Assembly (NCBI GenBank): GCA_003194525.1
Contig: NBIV01000288.1
Span: 18,185-82,184, forward strand
DNA from: Gracilariopsis chorda
Lineage: Eukaryota > Rhodophyta > Florideophyceae > Gracilariales > Gracilariaceae
Reading direction: 5' to 3'
Length of the DNA stretch: 64,000 nucleotides
Of this stretch, positions 20,060 to 31,049 are shown piece by piece; the first letter of the stretch is position 1; each line of letters starts with the position of its first letter. A model generated the notes under the pieces. It made no database searches and was not told the DNA's origin. It saw only the letters and a list, made by a program, of their open reading frames with translations. The position numbers and the translations under genes are program-made.

Positions 20060-22560
20060 CTGAGGGAGTCTCCCCTTTGGGAGAGGCGTCCTCAAGAACG
20101 AGGCTGTTGGCGCCCGAGGCGTCCTCGCCTCGCTCCCCGGTGAAAGTCCTCTCGAGGAAAGACACCGCTGACACGGACTCTGCGCACCTTGGTGTGTTGC
20201 GTCGCCCGTGGATACGGAGTAAAAATCCCCGGATTCCCGGTAGAGTCTTGGTCTTGGCCAAACGCAATTATAAGGTCTATGCCGACCTTGGCCTTGATCC
20301 CCAGTTTATGGTGAGGTTTCTCACCGTCCTGGATACAGGTGCAGGCCCCAACTTCGTTGTGGAATCATTGTGACCCCCGCTTGTGCGGTCGCGTATCCGC
20401 TCTGACGCGGTCCCCGACATTTCGGATGCGAACAACAATCCGTTACAAACGGTGGGCACAGTGGACCTCGTCGTGAGACTTGGTACCTCTGTGGTGAAGT
20501 TGGACTTCATCGTTTGCCGTTCATTGGCAGCACCAGTGATACTGGGATGTGATTACTGCGACAGATTTGTCGACGCAATCAGGCCCCGCCTCAGGCCTGT
20601 AGAACCTGACGACGGATCGTCGGTTCCGATTGTTCGCCGCGCGCAAAAGCGGTCCTCTCGGAAACAAGTTCCGCTCCCTGCTGCGCAGGAACCACCGCCC
20701 ACGTCCCGCGAGTCCACCAAGCTCCGCATCGCTGCCTCGGTTTCTATACCGGCGGAGTCCCAAGTCTCGGTGCAGGTAAATTCCCGTCAACACGGTCTTC
20801 GGGTTATACAACCCCTCGCCTCGTTGTACGAGAAATCCCAGCTGGCGCTGGCTAATGGAATTGTCTCCATTTCCCCGGATGTCCCTTTCCGGATATTGGT
20901 TGCCAACCTTGGCAAACACCCCCAGTATCTGGTCAAACACCAAGTAATTGGGAGTTTAACCCCCCATCCTATGGGAATGCTGCCAACAAAGATGACAGCC
21001 GCCGATGTACTCGGACTTACCACCTCTTCTGAAGAGTTCGCCCCGCCGTCCGAAGACGTCAAGTCTAAGGAGGGGGAGGAAACCGCTACTTCAGCGTCGA
21101 ACATACCGAGTAACTCGGAATTGCGAACCACACCTGTTCCACAGGACAATGCTCCATCGAGCAACGACCGGATTGATCCGGAAAAAGCACTTGAAGCGCT
21201 GGACTTCAGCCACGTGCCAGAGTCGCACCGCGACAAACTCCGTACTTTGTTACGGGAATTCACCACAATGTGGGATGGCTCGCTTGGCGAGATTAATGCA
21301 ACGGAACACCGGATCGATTTAATCCCCGGTGCGCGACCGGTTGCACAACTGCCTTACAGGGCTGGTCCGAAAGCTCGGGAAGAGGAGCAGTCCCAAGTGG
21401 ACAAGATGCTCCGCGCAGGTGTGATTGAGCCGCTCAATCACCCTGGGCATCCCCAGTTGTACTGGCTTTAAAGGCCGACGGAACCTGGAGGTTCTGTGTC
21501 GACTACCGCCGGCTCAATGCCGTGACTGTTAGGGACACGTACCCCATCCCTCGTATGGACGAGTGCATTGACTCCCTTGGAGACGCCACCGTGTTCACGG
21601 CCCTTGATGCCAATTGGGGATATTGGCAAGTACCTGTCAGACAGGAGGATCGCGACAAAACCGCATTCACCTGCCATGCAGCAACGTACCGCTTCAAGCG
21701 GATGCCATTTGGGTTAACGAACGCCCCCGCCACCTTTCAGCGTGCAGTAGATATTCTACTCAACCGCTTTAAGTGGCGGAGTTGTCTGGTCTACCTTGAT
21801 GATATTATCATCTTCTCCAACTCGTTGGACGACCATCTCACTCACGTCCGAGACGTGCTGAACGTACTCCGCGATGCGGGAATTACCCTCAAGTTGAGGA
21901 AATGCGAGTTTTTCACAGATACTGTGAAGTATCTGGGTCACATTATCCGTCCTGGAAGGTTAGCGATCGAGAAAGCTCGAGTCAAATCCCTCGTTGAGGC
22001 GAAAGAACCCCGTACTCAAACGGAACTGCGCTCCTTTCTGGGCTGGTCAACGTCTATCGACGATTTATCCCAAACTTTTCGGATACTGCGGCGCCCCTGA
22101 ACGCGCTGTTGCGAAAGGGGAACCCCCCAAAACTGGGAACATTTACGCCCGAGCAATCGGAAGCTTTTAACTCCTTGAAGGAGGCTGTCACATCAGCACC
22201 AATCCTACATCTCCCAAAACTTGGGTTGCCATACTCCGTAGATACGGACTCGAGCGACTACCAAGTCGGGTGTGCTCTTTTTCAAACCACTCCCGAGGGG
22301 AACGACATCCAATTGGTTATTGGTCGCGCTCGCTCAATGTTCATGAGCGGAACTACTCCGTATCGGAGAAGGAGTGCCTCGCCGTCTTATGGGCGATGAC
22401 CACTCTGCGCCCCTACCTTATGGGAATTCACTTCACCGTGTACACGGATCATTCCTCATTGAGGTGGTTGATGAATATTTCCGACCCGTCGGGACGCCTC
22501 ATGCGCTGGAGACTCCGCCTCGCGGAATATGACTTTCAAGTCATTTATAAAAAGGGTGCG
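20050..22560 (+). pseudogene. pol: Pol N-terminal part (protease, RT, RNase H), family A copy 1
   Basis: The frame is -1 to gag and opens within the last gag codons. The aspartic protease motif is VLDTGAGPNFVV. It is followed by a TGA at 20371-20373 where copy 2 has a Leu codon. RT motifs are WRFCVDYRRLNAVT, FTALDANWGYWQV, RMPFGLTNAPATFQ and the catalytic YLDD in CLVYLDDIIIFSN. RNase H shows YSVDTDSSDYQVG, EKECLAVLWA and YTDHSSLRWL. One-base losses or gains at about 21432, 22041-22045 and 22297-22300 (a G run) split it into four frames. Otherwise the protein is well conserved with copy 2. The enzymes would copy element RNA into DNA; as written this copy cannot make a full Pol. Confidence 0.92.
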
Positions 22561-25500
22561 CAGAACACCCAGGCCGACGCTTTGTCGCGGTTACCCACAA
22601 GTGGGGAAGCACTCCCAACGGAGGATGATGAAGTCCCATGTTTCATGGCTATAGACCCGGATGATCCGGAATATGCCGTCGAGGCTAGGCCAGAAACCTG
22701 GGACGAGGATGCTGATTTTGACGAACTACTCGCATCGCGAGATAAATCTGAGAACCCGTTACCGGGAAACTTTGTACCGGTATCACCGGAAGAAATGATC
22801 CGAGAACAATTCGGCGACCCATTCTGTACGAGAATTCGTGCCCGTATCAACGGTGGTGAAGATCTCCCTTTCGAGGTAAACGACAAAGGCTACCTCGTAA
22901 GGAAGGTCAAAGCCCGCCCACAGATGGTGGTACCACATTCCCTGCAATCGCAGGTGTTACATCTATCACACTACGCCCCCATTGGAGGTCACCCAGGTGG
23001 GAGGAAACTCTACCTAACCCTGCGAAGGGATTTCTATTGGCCCGCAATGGCGGTGGATTGCTACGCAACTGTGCGGTTTTGTAGCGAATGCACGAAGAAT
23101 CGCTTCAAGCTCCGCAAACATGCGAAGAAGATGAAACTATTCCCCGCAAGGGCGCCACTCGAGTTTATCGCAATTGATCTTCTCGGACCACTACTCACCA
23201 CAAAACGTGGAAACAAGTTTCTACTTGTCATCACCGACCGCTTTTCTAAGCTGGTACGGACTGTCCCTCTTCGGAGGATAACCGCTCTCACGGTGGCCCA
23301 GGCTCTGGTGACGCACTGGATTTTTGTCTACGGTCCCCCTGTGGAGGTGCTCTCCGATAACGGGAAGCAGTTCGTTACCAAGTTCTTCCAGGATGTTTGT
23401 CGCATCCTGGATGTCAAGAACTTGTTCACGACTACCTACCACCCCCAGTGTAATGGGCAAGTTGAACGGTTTAACCGGACGTTACTCGCGGCGTTACGTT
23501 CCTACGTCGCTGACCACCCAACGAATTGGGATCTCTACGCTGATGCAATAACCTACGCGTACAATACGCAGGTACACCGGACTACCGGAGTTTCGCCATT
23601 CGAGTTGGTTCTATCTAGAACACCCCCTCCTGTGGCGCTGGAACCCCAAGCTACCTTGGACAATTTCCCATCTGTGGGTATCTACCGGCAGCAATGGAAG
23701 AAATGGCTTTCCAAGCTGGTCCCCGCTGCGCGGAAGTCTATGGCACGGGCCCAAGCCGCTTACAAGCGGGATTTTGATGCTCGCTTGCAAGGAAAGACCT
23801 CCCCGATTCGGGCAAATAACTACGTCTTCATCAGGAAGGAGTACTACAACCCGGAACGGGAGAAGCGTCACAAACTCTCGCCTGTGGCGGATGGACCCTT
23901 CAAGGTCATCTCTGTTAACACCGACACTGTCGTGGTAGAGATGGGCGACACGGACGAACGGATTTCCCGTGATCGTGTTGTCCTTGCCCCTCCTCCCTCG
24001 TCAGAGGTAGTCCTGGATCCAGGCAACCCCGTTTCTACGGACTCTGCAACACCGGAACCATCCGGGAGTACTAGACCTACGGCACTACCACACCCCAGCC
24101 GTAGACTCTCAGACCTACTGACTCTGTCGGACTCACCGGCTCAGCCGGGTAATTCGGGCCCCTCAGCGCCCGCCCCTACCACGTCTGTCCCACTGGCGCG
24201 CATCTATACCCGCCAGGCGGGGAATGTTATCCCTTATCCCGCCGCTCCGTGTAAGGAGGGGGAGGAGAACACTCGTTTTCGAGGAACGATATCGCCGTCG
24301 CAACGGGAAACACACCGTAACATACGGAACACTGACCGTGGAGCACGGAGTATGTCACGCGACACTAATCCCCCGTTCCCGGGCAGTGCTGTGCAACAGG
24401 AACCAGACGCGCAGGCCCCGCAAAAGCGGCAAATACACCGTTTGTCACGGGAAAACGAGAAACCTCCCTCCAATACCGCAGCAGCGGAAAGGCAATCGCC
24501 CGATCCATCCCCGGAGGCATCGCCACAAACGCGGAAAACACACCGTGCTACACGGGAAGTTGAAGCGCAACTACCGCACACCCCTGTCAGGGAAGGATCC
24601 CCGATAAGGGAGTATGGTGACGATTGACCCCAATCCCCTGAGCAGGGCGATGCCTCGAAGCCGCCGTTGGCGGAAGTCCCCGCGGAAGCGGTTCAATCAG
24701 GTCGATCAGACCGGCGCCTTGCGGAGAAGGGGCGCCCAGATACGTCGGCCTCACAGGGAAATACCCACACCCCTCTTGGGGAAAAAGGCAGCTAAGCCGC
24801 AGTCGAAGCTTTAAGCCCTGGCTCGCAAGCACCGGAAACGCCTCCCATCGTTGACGGAATCGAAGCCCCCGCTACGGGGAATAATTTGCGCCAACCCCCG
24901 CAACGCTGCGGCGAAGAACCGAGGAACTCGGGAATAACGCGCGCCATCGCACGCTCGAAACCGGTCGTACCGGACGCTGCTCCTCGTCATGGAGATGGTG
25001 CACTGCGCTTAGCGGCAATTCCCCTGAAAAGGGTGTCATCGGCACCTGCCCGGCACCCCCCAAAGGGGAATTTTGACCAAAATACCGGTGTAACGGAGTT
25101 AGCCCCAGGCAACCCGTCAGTAGCCGGGGACACCACGGCATCGCCGGAACGTATGGTGCAGAGCGCTCGTGCGCCTGGCAGGGAGGCGGTTTGCCACCCA
25201 ATCACCGTGTCGCACGGGACCCCCCAGGGGATTGTGGAAATGCCGACCCCACAGGAGCGGTCATCTTCCCGCCAACTCGCGGTTCGTGAGCTCAACCGCG
25301 AAGGCGGAGCCCAAGTCCTCCGCCGACTGGCGGTTCGCCCGCAATACCGCGAAAGCGGAAATGAACCTGCCCCAACGGGGAATGACTTGCCGGTGAAAAC
25401 CGTGGCACCACACACCCTCTTGAGGGATAACTTCCCGCATGAGCAGTGGCCGCTATCACAGCGCACGGCAACGCGGGAGTTATCGCCGAACACCCTGCTA

Positions 25501-25782
25501 AGGGACATTATACCGCACAGCGGGCAGCCTCCGCAAGGAAGTACAACCACCACCCGGCACGGCCGGCAGGTCTACGAACGAGAGTTCGTAGTAGACCGAC
25601 TTGTCGGACACACCTGGGACCAGGATGGTATTCTACAATACCGCGTCCGCTGGTACGGGTATGACCCCAGTGGGGATACGTGGGAGCCAATCGAACACCT
25701 CCCACGGTCGCAGGTCCTGCGATACCACCGTCAAACGGGAACTGCAGGTCCAGCCACGCTGGTAAATGCCCAAGTTGGGTAA
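22561..25782 (+). pseudogene. pol: Integrase, long linker and chromodomain, family A copy 1
   Basis: This continues in the same frame as the RNase H end. The integrase zinc domain has HLSHYAPIGGHPGG and CSECTKNR. The catalytic core has D in IAIDLLGPL, D in LSDNGKQFV and E in NGQVERFNRT. A GPY/F-like region follows (SPVADGPFKVISV). Then comes a roughly 500-residue Pro/Arg/Thr-rich, repeat-like linker, open except for TGA at 24625-24627 and TAA at 24793-24795. The frame ends with a chromodomain near residues 228-280 of the final open segment (YEREFVVDRL, YRVRWYGYDPSGDTWEPIEHL). Chromodomains steer integration to marked chromatin in this group. The linker is much longer than usual for chromoviruses. 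Confidence 0.9.
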
Positions 25783-26026
25783 AGTTGCCGCGCGAACGAA
25801 GGGCGATAGGAAAGGATAACAAGGCAGGGTCCGTCGAAGACGGGGAACTCAAACGAGAATCACCGTTCAAAACGGGAAAGTTTATTCAAGGGAGCAGCTA
25901 GCTCCCCACAACACTATACTACAATAGCCGGCTATGCCAGGAAAGAAGACCCGGAGACGGCGTACGCGCTTTTATTACCCATTTTCGTCTGGGAACCCTC
26001 CGCGTCCGCGGTCGTTTTCCCGTCTT

Positions 26027-26037
26027 AGGGGGGGATA
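26027..26037 (+). other. Polypurine tract, family A copy 1
   Basis: AGGGGGGGATA directly precedes the 3' LTR. It is the expected plus-strand primer for reverse transcription. Confidence 0.8.
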
Positions 26038-26861
26038 TGTAGTGCAACGCCCTCAGGGAGGGATTCTTGGTACTTGAACGCTTTCCCTATATTATCGGTT
26101 GTGTAGTGTGTATATGAACTACGCCCACTATGGTGGATATGGACACGTGGAAAACGGTTTTGGGCCAATTGGCGGTTGGCCACAGTAGTGGATGTTGCCA
26201 CGAAATGTGGAGTATTTTAGTTAATATTATTTATTATTTTCACACCCATTTCTGGGAAGCTAGTACTTAGTGCGACGGCGCAGTGCCGTCGCACCAGTAA
26301 ACCTTCCACAACAAGGGACCCCAACCTGGGGAATTGGCTCTAGTTGTTGCCGCTTGCGCGCGTACTCTACTCCTCCTTGGAGGGAAACGCCGTAAACCAC
26401 GGGACATCTAACCCCCTTGCACATCTAAAGGGACCCATCACTGGGAGTATAATTGTTCCAATTGCATTGGTGTTTCGCCCTGTATAGGGATATTGTTACC
26501 GGCATCGCCGTATCTGCCCGTCGCTCTCGCGACCCACTTCGTCCTCTCTTCCTCCTCTTCGCCCTTCCTTTTTCCCCTTTTTAGGGTAGCACCTCCCGCT
26601 ATCCGCGGCCCTCGTGTGCGCATCCGCTCACACACCCCCACTTACGTGGAAACATACCTCTACTGAGGATCACACCCCGCTCACGCGGATACCGATTCTT
26701 CGCCTTCACCTCCCTGCGCGAGTCGCGACAGGTGTCCCTGGTCTTACAAACCGGCTTCGCCGTGACACCTCTGGGAGGGCTCTACCCAACTGGGTTCACC
26801 TCGTGAGAGGAAGATCCCGAACGTCTTTCGGTGTTTTTCCGCTTTGGGGCATTGCACCACA
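26038..26861 (+). repeat. 3' LTR of family A copy 1 (824 bp)
   Basis: It matches 16958-17782 with about eight substitutions and one indel, ends ATTGCACCACA, and is followed by the GAACC duplication at 26862-26866. Confidence 0.95.
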
Positions 26862-27519
26862 GAACCTGAAACGTGGAAAGTCCGCACCACCTCTATTGCC
26901 AATTAACTGATGAACTAATTGAGAATAAATGGGATACCAGAGGTCTAATAAGTAGAGATGAGTAGGAATGTGAAAATGTTCATGAGAAGCCAATGTTTGC
27001 AGGCACTCGCTTGCATTTAATGCAGACGATTAGAAGGAGAAAACACAAGGATAGCAAGATTACAAAAGCTTTATATTAAGGACGATGCAATTTCTGTAAA
27101 GGTAGTACAAAGTCCAAGTTTTTATGTGCTTGGTGCTATATCAGAAAGAAAAAAGAAGTGTTTTTATGTCACACTGGTACTTATAGAGACTGTTTTATGA
27201 AACGTATTGAAGAGTGTCATGGTATAATGAAGTTCAGAAGCTGATGTAGATGTCCACAACCTTGTCGAAGTTCCCTTTTTATATTAAAAATCTATATTTG
27301 AATGCAAAAGTTTACAATAAGTTCATTTTGCCTTTGGCCCCCTACAAATTCAATCCGCGTTATTTAGGCTTGCTAGATTATTTAAACTCTATGATGAAAC
27401 TGCCCCTTTAACAGATGTCACCGTATTTTTTCTGCTGTTCAAGTAGGTGTTACAAACGTTCTGAGAGTTTAAAGATATTTAGACTTAGTCGAGCTACCGA
27501 AGGAGTTTTGGAGTTTTAT

Positions 27520-27600
27520 GAAACCCAGCGAGGCTCGAACTCATGTTTTGTTGCTCGCATGTGATCTGACGACCACTGAGCTGCTGTTATGGCTCAGCAG
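27520..27600 (-). other. tRNA-like sequence (minus strand)
   Basis: The reverse strand reads CAGCTCAGTGGTCG (A-box-like), then GAGTTCGAGCCTC (B-box-like) about 40 bases later. The T-loop stem is mostly paired but the acceptor stem is poor. It is probably a tRNA-derived repeat or pseudogene and lies inside the right part of the piggyBac element. Confidence 0.35.
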
Positions 27601-27766
27601 TCGTCTTCTGCAAGTACTTTTAGTTCAAAGACCACCCGGTTGACCATGTTTCAAGTTCGAAATTTGAAATGTGGCGCCATGCGGATCAGATCTCAATTTT
27701 TTTTAATTCTGCGTGCCGTTGCGCTGACCTCATATGAGTTCAGCGCACCGGTCCGATAGACACTAG

Positions 27767-29219
27767 GTTTGGGACCTGTGGGTCGGCGGTTAGTAAAAAG
27801 GAGGAAGAACTAAATTCTTTGCTCATTTTGTAATGCTGCGTAAATTAGCTTGGCAGCAAGGACTCTCCAGTAATGGTAAACATATATCCATTTTTTTTGA
27901 GAGAACTGCGATGTTGTGGTTAGTTTTGAGAAGGAAGCACTGCGTCCACTTCATTTTCAATCGTCCTCCCTTCTGCTCTGTCCTTTGCGGTTCATTCTGC
28001 CATATTTCACAGTTAAGGGTTAGTATGGTCATGTTATATAAACGTTCTGGCCGTAGCAGCATTCCAGCGTTACTTAATGTGGTACTTGGACGATTAAGAT
28101 TCGTTTTCCACTCAAAAAGTTTCGAGTGTTAAGCGAAAATTTTTGACACCATTTGCCTCTTCATAAGCTTTTCTTTTGTTGTCGCGAATGTCACTCAGTC
28201 TTCTATTTGGAATGGTAGCCCCATTTTTAAGAATAGTATATAAAATTGAAGTGCTAAGATTATTGATGAAAAGTCTCCTTCTATAATATCCTGCATTTGT
28301 ATAAACGTACGTTCTGAAGACAATTTCTAAATATATGGTATTTCATTTTTTAAGTAGAAGTAAAAAGGACCGAAAGTTACCTATTTGTATCTTTCCACCT
28401 CGAGTACAATGTCATTTTCAATTGTGGCGGTATTAATGTTACAGAGATACTATATAAATCAAGGGTGCGTCCATTTTTGTAAAATTGATGACATTCCCGG
28501 AGCTCTTAGCGTAATATGATAAATGAACTGGCAAAGTTATCTCGTTTGTGTGGAGAAGGTGCACAAGCTTATCTGAAGACAGCAAGAAGGGATCGCATAC
28601 ACGTGACGGCATATTCATCAATAGAATGCGGAGTTTGTTTGAATACTGCATATTGATTGGGTTGATATGAAACATGTATTTGTAGAGAGAATGCAGTGTT
28701 GAAATTGCGGTTAACGTTTCCGGCATCGAATTGGAGGAATGATGAACCCAAATATTTGAGATTTTGGACGTGTTACAGGTTTGGTGATTTGATGCTATAG
28801 GCTTCTGATTAAGGCATATGCAACATTTTAATAAACATGAAAATAATTTACTTTGCACTCAACTGGTGCACATCATAGTGACTTGGGGCAGAAATAGAGA
28901 GAGAATGAATTTTTCGCGGTACTTGTATGCCGTATGGCTACGAAACACAACCACCACGGAGTATCAGTGATTACATGACGAGATGCCTTCTGCTTCAGAA
29001 CGGGGGCAAACCAGCGATGCTAAGATCAGCACACAGCCGTCTCTCCTCTAGGAGACCTTCTCTTTCTATGCTTTACTGTTTCTAATTCAAGATGACTGCC
29101 TATAGTTCTGTCCATATAGTTAATCTTATCACTTTCTACGTATTACATAGTTACGACGCTTGCTCTGCTCAAGTGTCATGCTGGGCCGTATGAATCATTC
29201 TCTCACATTTCCATAATAC
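27767..29219. other. AT-rich interval without a recognised gene
   Basis: Frames exist (for example 28439-28858 minus, which lacks an ATG at its upstream end), but none shows a domain or a repeat elsewhere in the window. No gene is supported. Confidence 0.4.
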
Positions 29220-29786
29220 TCAAAAGAAAATTGAATCAAGAACGCTATGTATACAATTCACTGAAGTATCAGCTAGAGTGATGCCCAATTCGTTCGTGAA
29301 ATCCACTAGAAACAGTTTGAGGTTTAGTGATATGGTTTCCTCCGTTTCCGATCGAGTGCTTACATCATCTTTCAAAGCATCATGAAGAACTGCATTGCGA
29401 AAACTCATGACAAGATGAGAGTCAAATACATGTGATTTGAGTACCAAACGAGATGAAAATACTTTATGGCACTGGTTGCATGCAAATGTTCTGGAATTAT
29501 GGACAGTTGCTCTATGTTTTCGAATATCAGAGAGGGAAAAGCTCTGTTTACAAAGAAGGCAGTGATAAAGCTTCTTATCGACGACATTCCTGTCGCGGTC
29601 ATCAATTCTTGATTCGGTGTGGAGAGTTCGCTTTCCGCAAAACCCCATTTCTCTGTGTTGCCAACTCTTATGTAAATGCTTCTTGACGCCTTTCGACATG
29701 CGCTTCATAAAAGTACCGATTGGCTTAAGAGAAAGAAGACCACTTGTATTTAGTCTCTTCAGGGTGGCCGACTCGGCGATTTTCAT
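29220..29786 (-). CDS. C2H2 zinc-finger protein (188 aa)
   Basis: An ATG-to-TGA frame. It has a basic N-terminus (SKGVKKHLHKSWQHR) and two adjacent C2H2 fingers near residues 75-125: YHCLLCKQSFSLSDIRKHRATVH and FACNQCHKVFSSRLVLKSHVFDSH. The spacings are C-x2-C-x11-H-x4-H and C-x2-C-x12-H-x4-H. A helical C-terminal tail with no known motif follows (ETEETISLNLKLFLVDF). Two fingers suggest nucleic-acid binding in the nucleus; the target is unknown. It stands alone between repeats, so it may be a host regulator or a gene carried by an unrecognised element. Confidence 0.7.
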   Translation of the reverse strand: MKIAESATLKRLNTSGLLSLKPIGTFMKRMSKGVKKHLHKSWQHREMGFCGKRTLHTESRIDDRDRNVVDKKLYHCLLCKQSFSLSDIRKHRATVHNSRTFACNQCHKVFSSRLVLKSHVFDSHLVMSFRNAVLHDALKDDVSTRSETEETISLNLKLFLVDFTNELGITLADTSVNCIHSVLDSIFF

Positions 29787-30640
29787 TCAGAGGTCTTAGT
29801 CAAGGACAACCTTACCGGATGCCGAGGTACCCAATTTTTTTATTCACTCCTGATCTGTCCTGACTCTTTTTCCATCTCTTTTCTGACTATGCTGCTGCCG
29901 CGATTGTTATATGTGTGCGGACGGCACGTTTTGCTACAACAAAAGAGATTCTTTGGAATGTATGAGAATCGCTTTGAATCGTGTCACGTAGTACCAAAGG
30001 TAGTCAAACGTCTATTTTGCTGTGGAAACCATACGCCGAGTGATGTACATAGATGAAGGCACGAGATAGAGCACATATATATAAATTCATAATCGGTCGT
30101 TAAACACTGATAGTGCACTAAGCTGACAATATAATATTGTTATTATCAAATTTTAACGCTTTGAAAATACAATTTGTGCGTGTTCTGTACTCCTGGGTAG
30201 GTCTGTGGCTTTTTGTCTTTCTATTGCTGCTTGGCAGCCAGAACACCACAGGGTGGATTCTTTGGATTATGAAGGTTAATTACAAGACAATTCTTGCATA
30301 GGCCAAATCTTTATTGATCGGTTGAGGGCTTGGTCAAGCGATAAAAAAAGAAGTGGAGAGGAGGCCGCAAAGACGAGACAACGCTTGAGAGATAAGCACA
30401 ACCAGGTTGGCGTAAGGGTTGCCTGTGCTACGGCTTTCAGCACTTCAGTGCATGCGAAGTTCCCTTGCAACTTCCTGCTCCCACATGTCTCCATGCTCTC
30501 ATCGGTGCCGCCACCTCGCCGATCTCTGTCTCTTTCTCTTCGACAAGGTAACACTGTCGTCTGTCGTTACGCTGCTTTTCGCAAGAATCTTCTTCTTCTT
30601 CTCCTTCTTGTGGTAAACAGCATTCTATTTTTTAGATGAA
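29787..30640. other. Interval without a recognised gene
   Basis: It should include the 5' flank of the zinc-finger gene. Open frames near 30276-30640 are low-complexity Ser/Leu-rich and unsupported. Confidence 0.4.
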
Positions 30641-30644
30641 GGAA

Positions 30645-30720
30645 ATCTTTCAGTAGAAGCTTTCTCTCTTCAGGAAGGCCAAGAACTTCTGTGGCTCATG
30701 TCGAATTAACTCTTGTATAC
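30645..30720 (-). pseudogene. LINE ORF2 3' scrap
   Basis: The reverse strand encodes ELIRHEPQKFLAFLKRES, close to EIVRQWPQKLLAFLRRERF at the end of the LINE fragment at 46814-47215. Only this terminal piece is recognisable. Confidence 0.45.
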
Positions 30721-30789
30721 TCTTTCCTTAAACTTTGTTGTCTTTCTTCACATTCGTTCCCCAGTCACCCCTGGGCGTTTTTGTAAAAG

Positions 30790-30860
30790 TTGAATAATCT
30801 ATGCAGAGAACCAGCACAAGAGCGCCGGATTGGCTCAATCTTTTTCATAGTTTTCTTTTC
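30790..30860 (+). repeat. Repeated block, copy 2 (CREPAQERRIG)
   Basis: It encodes NNLCREPAQERRIGSIFFIVFF and pairs with the reverse-strand block at 14335-14405. Sequence similarity fades beyond about 70 bases. Confidence 0.6.
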
Positions 30861-31049
30861 AAGAAATGTCGCCCCTGGATGCAACAAGAATCCTCTTCTC
30901 GTTCCTCCCGTTTTCCATTTCTTCCCTTTCTGCAAGTTCGTAAAGGGTTATTTAAAAAGAGATCGAATTTCTGGAAGTGAAACAGAGAACCCACGTCCGT
31001 CTTACTAGCACAGAGCCAGTAAGCGAAGTCTGAGAGACACTATCAAAGG

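Larger units (their letters stand above)
16958..26861 (+). mobile_element. Ty3/gypsy chromovirus, family A copy 1 (9.9 kb)
   Basis: A complete element bounded by LTRs that start TGTAGTGCAACG and end ATTGCACCACA, flanked by GAACC duplications. The order is LTR, PBS, gag, protease, reverse transcriptase, RNase H, integrase, long proline-rich linker, chromodomain, purine tract, LTR. Integrase after RNase H plus a terminal chromodomain makes it a chromovirus of Ty3/gypsy. The LTRs differ at about eight bases and one indel. Even so, pol carries three one-base frameshifts and three in-frame stops. Confidence 0.95.
15024..27766 (+). mobile_element. piggyBac-like DNA transposon, split by a nested Ty3 element
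   Basis: The left end is CTAGTGTCTATCTGACGAG plus the palindrome GACCTCATATGAGGTC (15044-15059). The right end is the inverse CTAGTGTCTATCGGACCGG with a one-mismatch palindrome (27725-27742) embedded in GCGC...GCGC. The transposase lies at 15120-16957 and is interrupted by the LTR element 16958-26861. Element DNA resumes at 26867 and holds no further clear coding region. The right boundary is assigned from the end motif alone. Confidence 0.65.

Noticed and set aside
20371-20373. TGA read as an amino acid (recoded genetic code)
   Set aside because: The cysteine-rich gene (12325) and the zinc-finger gene (29220) end at TGA in sensible positions, and copy 2 has Leu rather than Trp here, so a nonsense mutation is simpler.
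24234-25553. Long minus frames opposite the integrase linker
   Set aside because: They mirror the palindromic, GC-rich linker. Hairpin-rich sequence keeps both strands open, so openness is not evidence of a gene.
28439-28858. A 139-codon minus frame
   Set aside because: No ATG at the upstream end, AT-rich, no recognisable domain and no second copy.
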